A stretch of 64,000 nucleotides of DNA from Acetobacter oryzoeni (GTDB lineage: Bacteria > Pseudomonadota > Alphaproteobacteria > Acetobacterales > Acetobacteraceae), in the NCBI RefSeq assembly GCF_004014775.2, contig NZ_CP042808.1, positions 372,001 through 436,000 of the forward strand, read 5' to 3'. The position numbers and the translations under genes were made by a program. Position 1 is the first letter of the stretch; every line of letters begins with the position of its first letter. Under the pieces are notes generated by a model. It searched no databases. It had not been told where the DNA came from and saw nothing but the letters and a program-made list of their open reading frames with translations. Shown here one piece after another: positions 56,735 to 64,000 of this stretch.

Positions 56735-57163
56735 TTAGTCCTGCAGCGGCAGCATAAAGGTGCCATCATCCAGCTGGATGCCACGCTGGGCAGCATGGGC
56801 ACAGGTTGCGGTGCGGATGTCTTTGTCATCCACAGTGTTCAGGTCAATCATCTGGCCGGGGCCAACCATCAGCTGCCCTGCGCCACCGGCGGGGTATGCG
56901 GCATCACTTTTCACATCGCTGCGTTTTGCAAGGGAGCGGCCGAGTGAGCGCACCGTTGTATCATCATCAATGTTGTGGGCGTAGCAGTAGTACATCAGCC
57001 CGGCAATGTTGCCTACAGATGCGTTATCTACCGTGGGGCCGGGGCCAACAGGTGCTTCCGGCACAGAAGCCACGCCAACATTGGCAGCATGGGCAGGTGC
57101 AACCCCGGCAGCCAAAGCCAGGCCACATACGGCAGCAAGGGCCGCTTTGCGCAGTGTGTTCAT
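56735..57163 (-). CDS. Small exported hypothetical protein
   Basis: A 142-residue protein with a perfect ribosome binding site AGGAGG seven bases before the ATG at 57163, and a signal peptide (NTLRKAALAAV, core, APAHA). The mature part has two cysteines (YYCYAHN and ATCAHAA) and is otherwise unremarkable. No family recognised. It is likely periplasmic. A terminator follows on the minus strand. Confidence 0.75.
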   Translation of the reverse strand: MNTLRKAALAAVCGLALAAGVAPAHAANVGVASVPEAPVGPGPTVDNASVGNIAGLMYYCYAHNIDDDTTVRSLGRSLAKRSDVKSDAAYPAGGAGQLMVGPGQMIDLNTVDDKDIRTATCAHAAQRGIQLDDGTFMLPLQD

Positions 57164-57581
57164 GGGTGAACCTCCTTTGTGAACAAGTTTGATGAGGCTC
57201 ACTATCGAACCGGCCCGGATATGCGGCAAGGGCCTTGGTTGCCGGTCTGTTATGCAGAAAATATTGGTTTGTTATCAAAAATCCTGCATGATTTGTGAAG
57301 TTTCGTGATCTAATCGGACAATAATGGTCCGTATTGTCACTCGGGCGTGAGCGGGTGGATGCTGTACCTGTATTGGCCGAGCGGGGTATGGTTATTTAGT
57401 TGTCTTATACGAATACTCTATAATGGTATTTCTGTATTTTTATGCTGCCTGCGTAATATGGCCCACTGGCATGTGTGGGGTGGGCTTCCCATATCCTGAA
57501 AGGACTACATACAAATGTACATGCCGTTTGCCGCCCGTAGGCCAGATGGCATGAAAGATATAAAGCAGGGAGCCGATTTGA
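57164..57581. other. Intergenic region with small leader-like frame
   Basis: A 418-base region. It contains an inverted repeat GACAATA/TATTGTC (57317-57323 and 57332-57338) and TATAAT (57419-57424) preceded by TTAGTT at 17 bases, a plausible plus-strand promoter. A 24-codon frame (57515-57589) overlaps the next gene's start. I see no other gene. Confidence 0.5.
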
Positions 57582-57589
57582 ATGTCTGA
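57515..57589 (+). CDS. Possible leader peptide upstream of the DUF1269 gene
   Basis: A 24-residue frame beginning ATG 57515 with AAAGGA about 11 bases upstream. Its stop lies eight bases inside the start of the following gene, so it could couple translation. Composition is basic and unremarkable. It is too short to be sure. Confidence 0.25.
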   Translation: MYMPFAARRPDGMKDIKQGADLNV

Positions 57590-58118
57590 TCTGATTGTTC
57601 TGGGTTTTGACCACGTTGATGATGCCGCCAAGGTGCTGACAGAATGCCGCGCCTTGCAGAAAGAATACCTGCTGGATCTGGAAGATGCCGTGGTTGTTAC
57701 GCGGGATGCACAGGGCAAGGTGCATTTGCACCAAAGCGTAAACCTTGAAAAAGCCGGGGCTTCCTGGGGCCTGCTTTCCGGCGGTTTCTGGGGTGCGTTG
57801 GTTGGCCTTTTGTGCCTGAACCCGCTGGCTGGCTTTTTGATCGGGAGTGCTGTGGGCGCCGGTGCGGGCGCGCTGTCTGGCAAGTTCTCTGATTACGGAA
57901 TTGATGATGGCTTTATCAAACAGCTAAGCGACACCATTCCGCCCAACACCTCTGCGCTGTTCATTCTGGTTCGTAAGTCTCAGCCGGAAAAAGTGCTGGC
58001 CGATCTCAGCCAGTTCAAGGGCCATGCCCGTATCCTGCAAACCTCTCTTTCCCCAGAAGCAGAAGAAAAGCTCAAGGCTGCTTTGGGTCAGGTTGCTGCG
58101 GCACAAGCCAAGGCCTGA
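57582..58118 (+). CDS. DUF1269 family membrane protein
   Basis: A 178-residue protein of the DUF1269 family: LIVLGFDHVDDAAKVLTECRAL opens it, and a Gly-rich hydrophobic hairpin (WGLLSGGFWGALVGLLCL, GAGAGALSGKFSDYGIDDGFIKQL) follows, with a C-terminal helical domain. Function unknown. GGGAG lies eight bases before the ATG. A terminator follows. Confidence 0.8.
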   Translation: MSDLIVLGFDHVDDAAKVLTECRALQKEYLLDLEDAVVVTRDAQGKVHLHQSVNLEKAGASWGLLSGGFWGALVGLLCLNPLAGFLIGSAVGAGAGALSGKFSDYGIDDGFIKQLSDTIPPNTSALFILVRKSQPEKVLADLSQFKGHARILQTSLSPEAEEKLKAALGQVAAAQAKA

Positions 58119-58155
58119 GCCATACTTTAGGCACCAGCCTGCACTTTGTGCATGG

Positions 58156-58192
58156 AAAACCCCCGGTGGCATAAGCACACCGGGGGTTTTTT
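58156..58192 (+). terminator. Terminator after the DUF1269 gene
   Basis: AAAACCCCCGGTG and CACCGGGGGTTTT form a long stem followed by a T-run, about 40 bases after the stop. Confidence 0.9.
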
Positions 58193-58221
58193 AGTATCTT
58201 AACGCACAGAATGAAAAAGGT

Positions 58222-58734
58222 TCACAGCCGTTTGCCCATTTCCTGCCGCAGGGTGTTGCAGCGCTGGGTATATTTTGCAGCGCGTGTGGCGGTAATCCAG
58301 TTGATAATAAACGCCGCCGCCAATGAGAGGAACGAGGCCGCAGTCAACAACTGGCCGGTCAGATAGATTTTTTCATCATAATGCAGGGCGGAATACCACA
58401 GCAAAGTCAGGCTCAGCACCGCGCCAATAAAGCCGGAAACACCTGTAAGCCGCATAAGGGAATCTTCCACCAGTTCAAAGGCGGCGGTTTCTCGCCACAG
58501 GTCAAACAGGCGGCGGTCAATGTCTCCCACGTTTTCAGCGTGGTCTGCCTTTTCGGCTTCTGTGCGCTTGTGGGGGTTCTTGCGGTGGATCTCCAGCTCC
58601 TGCCGGGCCTTGGCAAAAACCTTCCGCCGTTCCTGAATGGCGGGCAGGCTGATATCCACAAAACTTAAAATGGCAACATTCAACCCGGCGGAAAGCTGAA
58701 CAATGGCCTGAAAGTTGCCCCATGTCATATCCAT
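58222..58734 (-). CDS. DUF2721-like membrane protein
   Basis: A 170-residue protein. One N-terminal hydrophobic stretch (VQLSAGLNVAILSFV), a charged middle (RRKVFAKARQELEIHRKNPHKRTEAEKADHAENV), then two hydrophobic segments. The layout resembles DUF2721 proteins but I am not certain. ATG 58734 has GGAGGAG upstream. It may be a membrane-associated housekeeping protein; no partner is nearby. Confidence 0.5.
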   Translation of the reverse strand: MDMTWGNFQAIVQLSAGLNVAILSFVDISLPAIQERRKVFAKARQELEIHRKNPHKRTEAEKADHAENVGDIDRRLFDLWRETAAFELVEDSLMRLTGVSGFIGAVLSLTLLWYSALHYDEKIYLTGQLLTAASFLSLAAAFIINWITATRAAKYTQRCNTLRQEMGKRL

Positions 58735-58863
58735 TGGTCTGGCTCCTCCACGGGCTGGATATCCTCGTATTGGAGCCGTTTTCTGGGGCAAAATGCCGGT
58801 AAAATCAATCCATGCCCATGTGGGGGCTGTAGCGCGTGGGCAGCGCCACAGCCGGTAACGTGG

Positions 58864-61125
58864 TTAGAAACCTTGGGAAATCCCGCCCAGAATGGTGCGG
58901 CGTAGCCCGTATTGCGGGGCCCCCACGCCAATGCCGGAACCATCACGCAGCTTGTAGGTGTGGTCCCCCAGATTGATCACATCTATGCGGAACTGCGTAT
59001 CCCCCGGCCATGCACTGCCAAATGTGTTGTGGATGGTTTCCACGGCAGAGAAGTTGACGGTAGCATAAGGCGTAAGCGCCACACCGTTGGGCACAAGGCC
59101 ATCGGCCCGCAGCCCGCTGCCATACACCATGGTGGCAGACAGGCGCAGCGGAAAGCGCGTTTTGTGGAAGAAGGAATACGCCGCCCCGGCAGAAGCCGTC
59201 CAACGCTGGTCATGGTCCAGATGGATCCAGCGGTGCTGAATGTAAGCCAGATCATCCGGGCTCATGTTAAACTGCGCGCTGGTAATATCCTTGCCAATGG
59301 CGCGAGACCACGCAAAGTTGCCGTACAAAGAAAGCGGGCCACGATCATAAGAGGTGCTGACCTCATACCCGTTCACCTGCCCACGGCGATAGTTAAAGCC
59401 GCTGAGGATGATGGGCGCACCAAACTGGCCTTCATCAATCAGGTTATGTGCCAGCTTGTAATAGGCATCGAACGAGACACGCCAGCCCGGCAGAATGGTT
59501 TGTTCAATACCGGCATCAAAGTAATGGTCGCGCTCGGCCCGCACCTTGTTGTTCTGGTAAACGGAGGGCGCGGCACTGGTGCCTGCAAATTTGTACAGCG
59601 AGGAAGAACTGACAACCTCAAACGGCGGGGGCGTAAAGTAGCGTGAATACCCGGCGTGAATCACACCGCCTTTCCACGGCTTCCACACAATGTTCAGGCG
59701 TGGGCTCACCTGTTTTTCCGCCGTGTATTCGCTCACCCCATCAAAGCGCAGGCCGTAATTGATGGTCAGGTTGTTCAGCGGTCGCCATTCATCCTGCGCA
59801 TACAGGCCGTACACCGTGCCGGTTTTGCCGCTGCCATCGTAAATGCTCAGGGGCGTGGTGCCAAAGGTGGCGTTGCCATCTGCATCCTCACCTTCCTGCC
59901 CAAACACGCGGGAGAGGGATTTGGAGGTGTTGCGTTCTACAAAAAGCTGAAAACCAAAGCGCACGGTGTGATCTTTTGCAGCACGCCATGTGACGTCATG
60001 CTGCGTGCCCATGGAAAACACCGAGCGCGCGGCCTGCTGCGCAATACCGTTGTAAACCAGATCTCCCAGCCAGTCGGGCGAATAGCGCAGGCTGCTGTAG
60101 CGGGAGAACACGGAGCTTTGCAGGCTGAAGTCTCCCATCTCTTTCTGCAACGCCAGAATGGCAAAATCTGTAATCTGCTTTTGGTGTTCATCCAGATGCG
60201 CACTGTCCACGCTGCCATTCAACTGCTGCGCCAGATCGCTGCCAGAATAGGCGGGCATGGCAAACTGGGTTTGCTGGCCGGGGTTGTTGGGCAACTGGTA
60301 TTCTGCGTTGGAAACACCGGCAATAAAGCTGATACGCGTATCTTCATCCGCCGTGTACCGCAGATGGCCCAGAAAGTGATACTGCTCGCTCAGGTCATGG
60401 ATGGCGTTGAAGGATGATGTTGTATTTTCAATGCCCGTGCGGTCATGCACATAATCTGCCGTGGCAAAGAAATCCCACTTCCCTTTATGAAAACCATATT
60501 GCAGGGAAGGAAAGAAGTAATCCCGCGCCCCACCGTAAAGTGAGAGATTGCCGCCAGAATTGGTGGTGCCGTTCTTGGTGTTGATATCCACCACAGCCGC
60601 CTGCAAAAACCCGAACTGGCTGGGCAACGCCCCAGTGGTGAGGGACATGTTATCTGCAAAGCGTGTCATCAACGCTTGCCCAAACACGCTCAGCCCCTCC
60701 GGCAACTGCACACCATCCAGCCGGAACTGCACCTCGTTATGGTCCCCACGCACATGGATCTGGCCGTAGCTGTCCTGCGCTACGCCGGGGGCTTGCAGCA
60801 ATACCTGATTAAGCGGTGCGTTATCACCACCGGGAATGGTTTCCAGCGCCTGCCGGCTGAACTTGTGCACCGTGGCCCCGGTGGAGGGCGAAAGTTCTGA
60901 ACGCATGCGGTCCAGATGCGCGGTGACAATCACCTGCTCGGCATCGTTCTTGTCATGCGCAATCACTTTTACGGTTTGCGGCTTTGTTTCAGTGGGCTTT
61001 TTCTGCTGCGTTTCTGTTGTGGAGGGTGTTGTCGTGGTCGTGGTGGTTTCAGCCAGGGCCATGCTGCTGCCCAGAGCAGTAAAAACAGTGGAGCAGAGAA
61101 GAAGAGCGGCTGATCGAACCATCAT
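58864..61125 (-). CDS. TonB-dependent outer membrane receptor
   Basis: A 753-residue receptor. A signal peptide (ending SMALAETT) and a Thr/Pro linker are followed by a plug domain (about 75-200: SRQALETIPGGDNAPLNQVLLQAPGVAQDSYGQIHVRGDHNEVQFRLDGVQLPEG) and a beta barrel. The C terminus YGLRRTILGGISQGF ends in an aromatic residue, as outer-membrane barrels do. It takes up a ligand using TonB energy; no siderophore or B12 genes are adjacent, so the ligand is unknown. Confidence 0.92.
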   Translation of the reverse strand: MMVRSAALLLCSTVFTALGSSMALAETTTTTTTPSTTETQQKKPTETKPQTVKVIAHDKNDAEQVIVTAHLDRMRSELSPSTGATVHKFSRQALETIPGGDNAPLNQVLLQAPGVAQDSYGQIHVRGDHNEVQFRLDGVQLPEGLSVFGQALMTRFADNMSLTTGALPSQFGFLQAAVVDINTKNGTTNSGGNLSLYGGARDYFFPSLQYGFHKGKWDFFATADYVHDRTGIENTTSSFNAIHDLSEQYHFLGHLRYTADEDTRISFIAGVSNAEYQLPNNPGQQTQFAMPAYSGSDLAQQLNGSVDSAHLDEHQKQITDFAILALQKEMGDFSLQSSVFSRYSSLRYSPDWLGDLVYNGIAQQAARSVFSMGTQHDVTWRAAKDHTVRFGFQLFVERNTSKSLSRVFGQEGEDADGNATFGTTPLSIYDGSGKTGTVYGLYAQDEWRPLNNLTINYGLRFDGVSEYTAEKQVSPRLNIVWKPWKGGVIHAGYSRYFTPPPFEVVSSSSLYKFAGTSAAPSVYQNNKVRAERDHYFDAGIEQTILPGWRVSFDAYYKLAHNLIDEGQFGAPIILSGFNYRRGQVNGYEVSTSYDRGPLSLYGNFAWSRAIGKDITSAQFNMSPDDLAYIQHRWIHLDHDQRWTASAGAAYSFFHKTRFPLRLSATMVYGSGLRADGLVPNGVALTPYATVNFSAVETIHNTFGSAWPGDTQFRIDVINLGDHTYKLRDGSGIGVGAPQYGLRRTILGGISQGF

Positions 61126-61172
61126 GCTGTGCGCTGCCTTGGTTGAGTGTGGTGGAGGCGCAGCATGTATTA

Positions 61173-61192
61173 TGTAACACTATAACATTACA
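61173..61192. promoter_or_regulatory. Inverted repeat at the receptor promoter
   Basis: TGTAA (61173-61177) and TTACA (61188-61192) flank ten bases, about 50 bases upstream of the receptor start. It overlaps possible -10 elements on the minus strand. It does not match the usual Fur box, so another regulator may bind. Confidence 0.35.
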
Positions 61193-61270
61193 ACAGGAAT
61201 GAGCCTTGTTTGCTCAGCTTTCTGTGGGCTGTTGCACGCGCGCAACAGCTTTGCATCTGGGGCAGGGCAC

Positions 61271-61300
61271 AAAAAAGGAGGCCACGCTTTGCACGTGGCC
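61271..61300 (-). terminator. Terminator after the SDR gene
   Basis: GGCCACG and CGTGGCC (61280-61286 and 61294-61300) form a stem; on the minus strand it is followed by a T-rich run. Confidence 0.7.
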
Positions 61301-61343
61301 CCCTTGCACATGGCGGTGTGCCGCAACGGGCACAAAGCCGGTT

Positions 61344-62117
61344 TTATTTTGTGGTGTAACCGCCGTTTACCAAAATGGTCTGGCCCGTCATCCACCAGCC
61401 TTCAGAAACAATAAAGCGCACATAGGGTGCAATATCTTCAATGTCTGTCAGCCCTGTTTTGCTAAAGGGAGAAAGTGCGGCAGCGGTTTTGTGGTAAGCC
61501 ACGGCATCTGCACTTTCCTGCCCGTAAAAGAACGGCGTATCCATAGGGCCGGGGCCAATGGCGTTAACAGAAATGCCACGCGCGCCATATTCCTTGGAAG
61601 CCGCACGGGTGAAGTGTTCCACCGCAGCCTTGGAACCCGCATAGGTGGAATAGAACGGTGTGTACGCGCCTAGCAGAGATGTCACCAGTGTTAGCAGCTT
61701 GCCGTTATCGGCCAGATGTTTTCCGGCTTCACGAATGAATTGATACGCCACCTTGGTGTTGATGGTGAACATGGCATCAAATTCTTCATCCGTGGTGTCT
61801 GCAATCGGCTTTTTCAGCACTTTGCCCACGGTGTTAATGGCAATGTCTGGCGCGCCAAAAGCCGTTTTTGCATCTGCAAACAGTTTGGCTACTGCTCCGG
61901 GCTGTGTCAGATCAGCCTGAAAAGCCTTAGCCTGCGCGCCTGCCGCTTTTACAGCGGCCACAGTGGCATCGGCTTCCGCCTTGCTGGCTGCGCTATGGTA
62001 ATGGATGGCAATGGCCTTTGCGCCATGCTCTGCCAGATCCCGCGCAATCAGCCCGCCCAGATTTTTGGCCCCACCGGCTATCAGAACGGTTTTGCCTTTA
62101 ATGCTGTGGTCTACCAT
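61344..62117 (-). CDS. SDR family oxidoreductase
   Basis: A 257-residue short-chain dehydrogenase. The NAD(P) site is LIAGGAKNLGGLIARDLAEHGA, a variant of TGxxxGxG; the catalytic Tyr-Lys lies in YSTYAGSKAAVEHF, and the C-terminal VNAIGPGPMDTPFFY is the usual substrate loop. The substrate is unknown. The gene is divergent from a LysR gene that may control it. The ATG is at 62117. Confidence 0.88.
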   Translation of the reverse strand: MVDHSIKGKTVLIAGGAKNLGGLIARDLAEHGAKAIAIHYHSAASKAEADATVAAVKAAGAQAKAFQADLTQPGAVAKLFADAKTAFGAPDIAINTVGKVLKKPIADTTDEEFDAMFTINTKVAYQFIREAGKHLADNGKLLTLVTSLLGAYTPFYSTYAGSKAAVEHFTRAASKEYGARGISVNAIGPGPMDTPFFYGQESADAVAYHKTAAALSPFSKTGLTDIEDIAPYVRFIVSEGWWMTGQTILVNGGYTTK

Positions 62118-62275
62118 GTTGGGTGCTCCCTTGCATGTATCGGGGGCCGATGGATGTGGCTCCCGTTTTCTCTTGCCACCGTATCAGCTACAGTAGGCGG
62201 ATAAAGCTGCCTGTTCTGACAACACTTGCCAGATTTCCCGAACAATGCAGGTGGCAGCCCAAAAGGCTAACGCGC

Positions 62276-63199
62276 ATGGATAGGATAGATCTTTTTCGTA
62301 TTTTTGCCCGCGTGGTAGAGGCGGCCAGTTTTACCCACGCGGCAGAAACCTTGGGCATGCCGCGTTCCAGCGTATCCGCCGCCGTGCAGCAGCTAGAAAG
62401 CCGCGTGGGGGCACGTTTGCTTACGCGCACAACACGCACAGTTACCCCCACGCCAGATGGCGCAGCCTTTTACGAACACTGCCTGCGCCTTGTGGCGGAT
62501 GTGGAGGAAGCGGAAAACCTGTTCCGCCAGAGCGAAAGCGCTGTGCAGGGTGTGCTGCGTGTTAATATGCCCGGCCGCATTGGGCGGCTGATTGTAGCCC
62601 CGGCCTTGCCCGATTTTCTGGCAACATATCCCGGTCTTTCGGTAGAACTGGGGGTAACGGACAGGGCCGTGAACTTGGTGGAAGATGGGTTGGATTGCGT
62701 GCTACGCGTTGGGCCCTTGCAGGATTCCGGCCTGATTGCCCGCCGCATGGGGGAGCTTGAACTTATAAACGTGGCCAGCCCCATATATCTTAAGCAGCGC
62801 GGCACACCCCAATGCCCGACAGATTTGCTGAAAGGGCACGAGGCTGTGCGTTATGCCTCCCCCCAGAATGGCCGGGTAGAGCAATGGGAGTGGGAGGAAC
62901 ACGGCCATACCCACACGCTGGATGTGCCGGGCCGCGTAACGGTTAACAGCGCAGAGGCTTTAATAGCCTGCACACTGGCCGGGCTGGGGGTGATGCAGAT
63001 ACCCGCTTACGATGTGCGCTCTTACCTGCATACAGGCCAGTTGGTGGAAATACTGCCCCAGTGGCGTGCGGCACCGCTGCCTATGGCGCTGCTTTATCCG
63101 CACAGGCGGCACCTTTCCATGCGGGTGCAGGTGTTTGCCACATGGTTGGAAAATTTGGTGCGCCAGCAGGTTTTGCGTCCTGTTTCCGCCATGCCGTAA
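62276..63199 (+). CDS. LysR-family regulator
   Basis: A 307-residue LTTR. The wHTH is FRIFARVVEAASFTHAAETLGMPRSSVSAAVQQLE, and the effector domain contains VNMPGRIGRLIVAPALPDFL and DCVLRVGPLQDSGL, typical of the DmlR/YafC-like group. It is divergent from the SDR gene with a 158-base gap, so it probably regulates that gene. ATG 62276 is preferred to an upstream frame start. Confidence 0.9.
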   Translation: MDRIDLFRIFARVVEAASFTHAAETLGMPRSSVSAAVQQLESRVGARLLTRTTRTVTPTPDGAAFYEHCLRLVADVEEAENLFRQSESAVQGVLRVNMPGRIGRLIVAPALPDFLATYPGLSVELGVTDRAVNLVEDGLDCVLRVGPLQDSGLIARRMGELELINVASPIYLKQRGTPQCPTDLLKGHEAVRYASPQNGRVEQWEWEEHGHTHTLDVPGRVTVNSAEALIACTLAGLGVMQIPAYDVRSYLHTGQLVEILPQWRAAPLPMALLYPHRRHLSMRVQVFATWLENLVRQQVLRPVSAMP

Positions 63200-63264
63200 A
63201 GCGGGTGTGTTTCTGCAGAATGTCCGTTGCATAAACACCCAAACACGCCCAAAGAGCGCAGGCC

Positions 63265-64000
63265 ATGTTGACCATAGAAAACATTCTGCTGCTGCTTTTG
63301 CTGGCGGCAGTCAGCAGCCTGCTTGTTGCCCTGTTTAAACAGAAGGTGCCGCAGCCGGTTATCCTTATCATTCTGGGTGTGTTTGCTGCGGTGGCGGGCA
63401 TGCATGTCAGCTTGCAGCCAGATATGTTCATGTTTGTGTTTCTGCCGCCATTGCTGTTTGCAGATTCATTTCGCATGCCATTGCGTGAGTTTGCAGAACT
63501 GCGCGGCCCCATTCTGTTTCTGGCCTTTGGGCTTGTGGTGCTCAGCACGCTGGTATGTGGCTATGCTATCCACTGGATTGTGCCAGAGCTGGGCCTGCCC
63601 ATCTGCTTTACACTGGCGGCTGCACTTTCCCCCACAGATACGGTTGCGGTTTCCAGCCTTATTGAAGGGCGCAAGGTGCCCAACCGGCTGTTGCAGATTT
63701 TATCGGGCGAGGCCCTGTTTAATGATGCCTCCGGCCTTGTGTGCTTTCGCTTTGCCATGGCCGATGCCCTTACGGGTGAGTTCTCTTACAGGCAGGCTTT
63801 TGGCACGTTCCTAATGGTGGCGCTGGGCGGCCTGTTGGTGGGCGCTGCGGTGGCATGGCTGGCTGTTAAGCTCAACCGCGTGCTGGTGCGCCGTGGGTAT
63901 GATGATCCGCAATCCCAGATCATCTTTGTGCTGCTCTTGCCGTTTTTAATGTACGCCGCGGCAGAAGCGGTGGACTGCTCGGGCATTCTGGCCGCCGTGG
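63265..64000 (+). CDS. Na+/H+ antiporter, CPA1 family (3' end outside window)
   Basis: The first ~245 residues of a cation/proton antiporter of the NhaP/YjcE type. The hydrophobic N terminus and FVFLPPLLFADSFRMPLREF, LAAALSPTDTVAVSSLIEG and ILSGEALFNDASGLVCFRFA are family hallmarks; the SPTDTVA and FNDASG motifs hold the ion-binding Asp residues. The gene continues past the window edge. ATG 63265 is a clear start. Confidence 0.92.
   Translation, partial: MLTIENILLLLLLAAVSSLLVALFKQKVPQPVILIILGVFAAVAGMHVSLQPDMFMFVFLPPLLFADSFRMPLREFAELRGPILFLAFGLVVLSTLVCGYAIHWIVPELGLPICFTLAAALSPTDTVAVSSLIEGRKVPNRLLQILSGEALFNDASGLVCFRFAMADALTGEFSYRQAFGTFLMVALGGLLVGAAVAWLAVKLNRVLVRRGYDDPQSQIIFVLLLPFLMYAAAEAVDCSGILAAV

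Noticed and set aside
1..64000. Prophage, insertion sequence, CRISPR or tRNA genes
   Set aside because: No transposase, integrase, phage structural motif, spaced direct repeats or tRNA-like cloverleaf was found by reading; a search tool could still find a weak one.

Overview
The window looks like a chromosomal segment of an acetic acid bacterium, most likely Acetobacter or a close relative. Evidence: the hopanoid biosynthesis block (hpnH, hpnI, hpnJ, hpnK, hpnM beside dxs), catabolic acetolactate genes next to lactate-oxidation genes, an OprB-type sugar porin, a moderately high G+C alphaproteobacterial codon style, and an EipB (DUF1849) envelope protein. Species is inferred from gene content only. 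I see no prophage, insertion sequence, CRISPR array, rRNA or tRNA gene.

Layout. 1-6.2 kb: the 3' end of an acetyl-CoA synthetase gene, an MFS carboxylate-type transporter, a secreted protein, a DUF1643 protein, an M29 aminopeptidase and an exported protein. 6.2-10.4 kb, minus strand: eipB, aspS and a threonine aldolase family gene. 10.5-17.1 kb: housekeeping genes rplY, pth, ychF, proA, nadD, rsfS, rlmH and a two-domain sulfurtransferase; nadD and rsfS both lack an obvious ATG start. 17.1-25.5 kb: a pyruvate/lactate block with a LysR regulator, alsD and alsS, then a benzoylformate-decarboxylase-like TPP enzyme leading directly into lutABC. Together these could convert lactate to pyruvate and pyruvate to acetoin. 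25.7-30.7 kb: a drug/metabolite exporter, murA, dcd, a small basic protein and an OprB porin.

31.0-39.1 kb: the hopanoid block. dxs, hpnM, hpnI, hpnJ and hpnK run on the minus strand and hpnH is divergent. dxs supplies isoprenoid precursor, HpnH starts the side chain, and HpnI/HpnK/HpnJ decorate and rearrange it. 39.4-47.2 kb: a CNNM/CorC-type membrane protein, a lytic transglycosylase, a uracil-DNA glycosylase superfamily protein, a large TPR protein, ispE and a small conserved protein. 47.4-52.7 kb, minus strand: an SDR-fold protein that appears to have lost its catalytic residues, a YqaA-type membrane protein, a small protein overlapping a MATE exporter gene, and a Wzm/Wzt-type ABC exporter. 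53-58.8 kb: prs, a histidine phosphatase, an A+T-richer membrane glycosyltransferase-like gene and small proteins. 58.9-64 kb: a TonB-dependent receptor, a divergent SDR/LysR pair and the start of a CPA1 Na+/H+ antiporter that runs off the window.

The most interesting parts are the als-lut block with its well-placed LysR operator and promoter, the possible non-ATG starts of nadD and rsfS, and the SDR-fold protein without its Ser-Tyr-Lys triad. I do not see a clearly new multi-gene defence or mobile system here.
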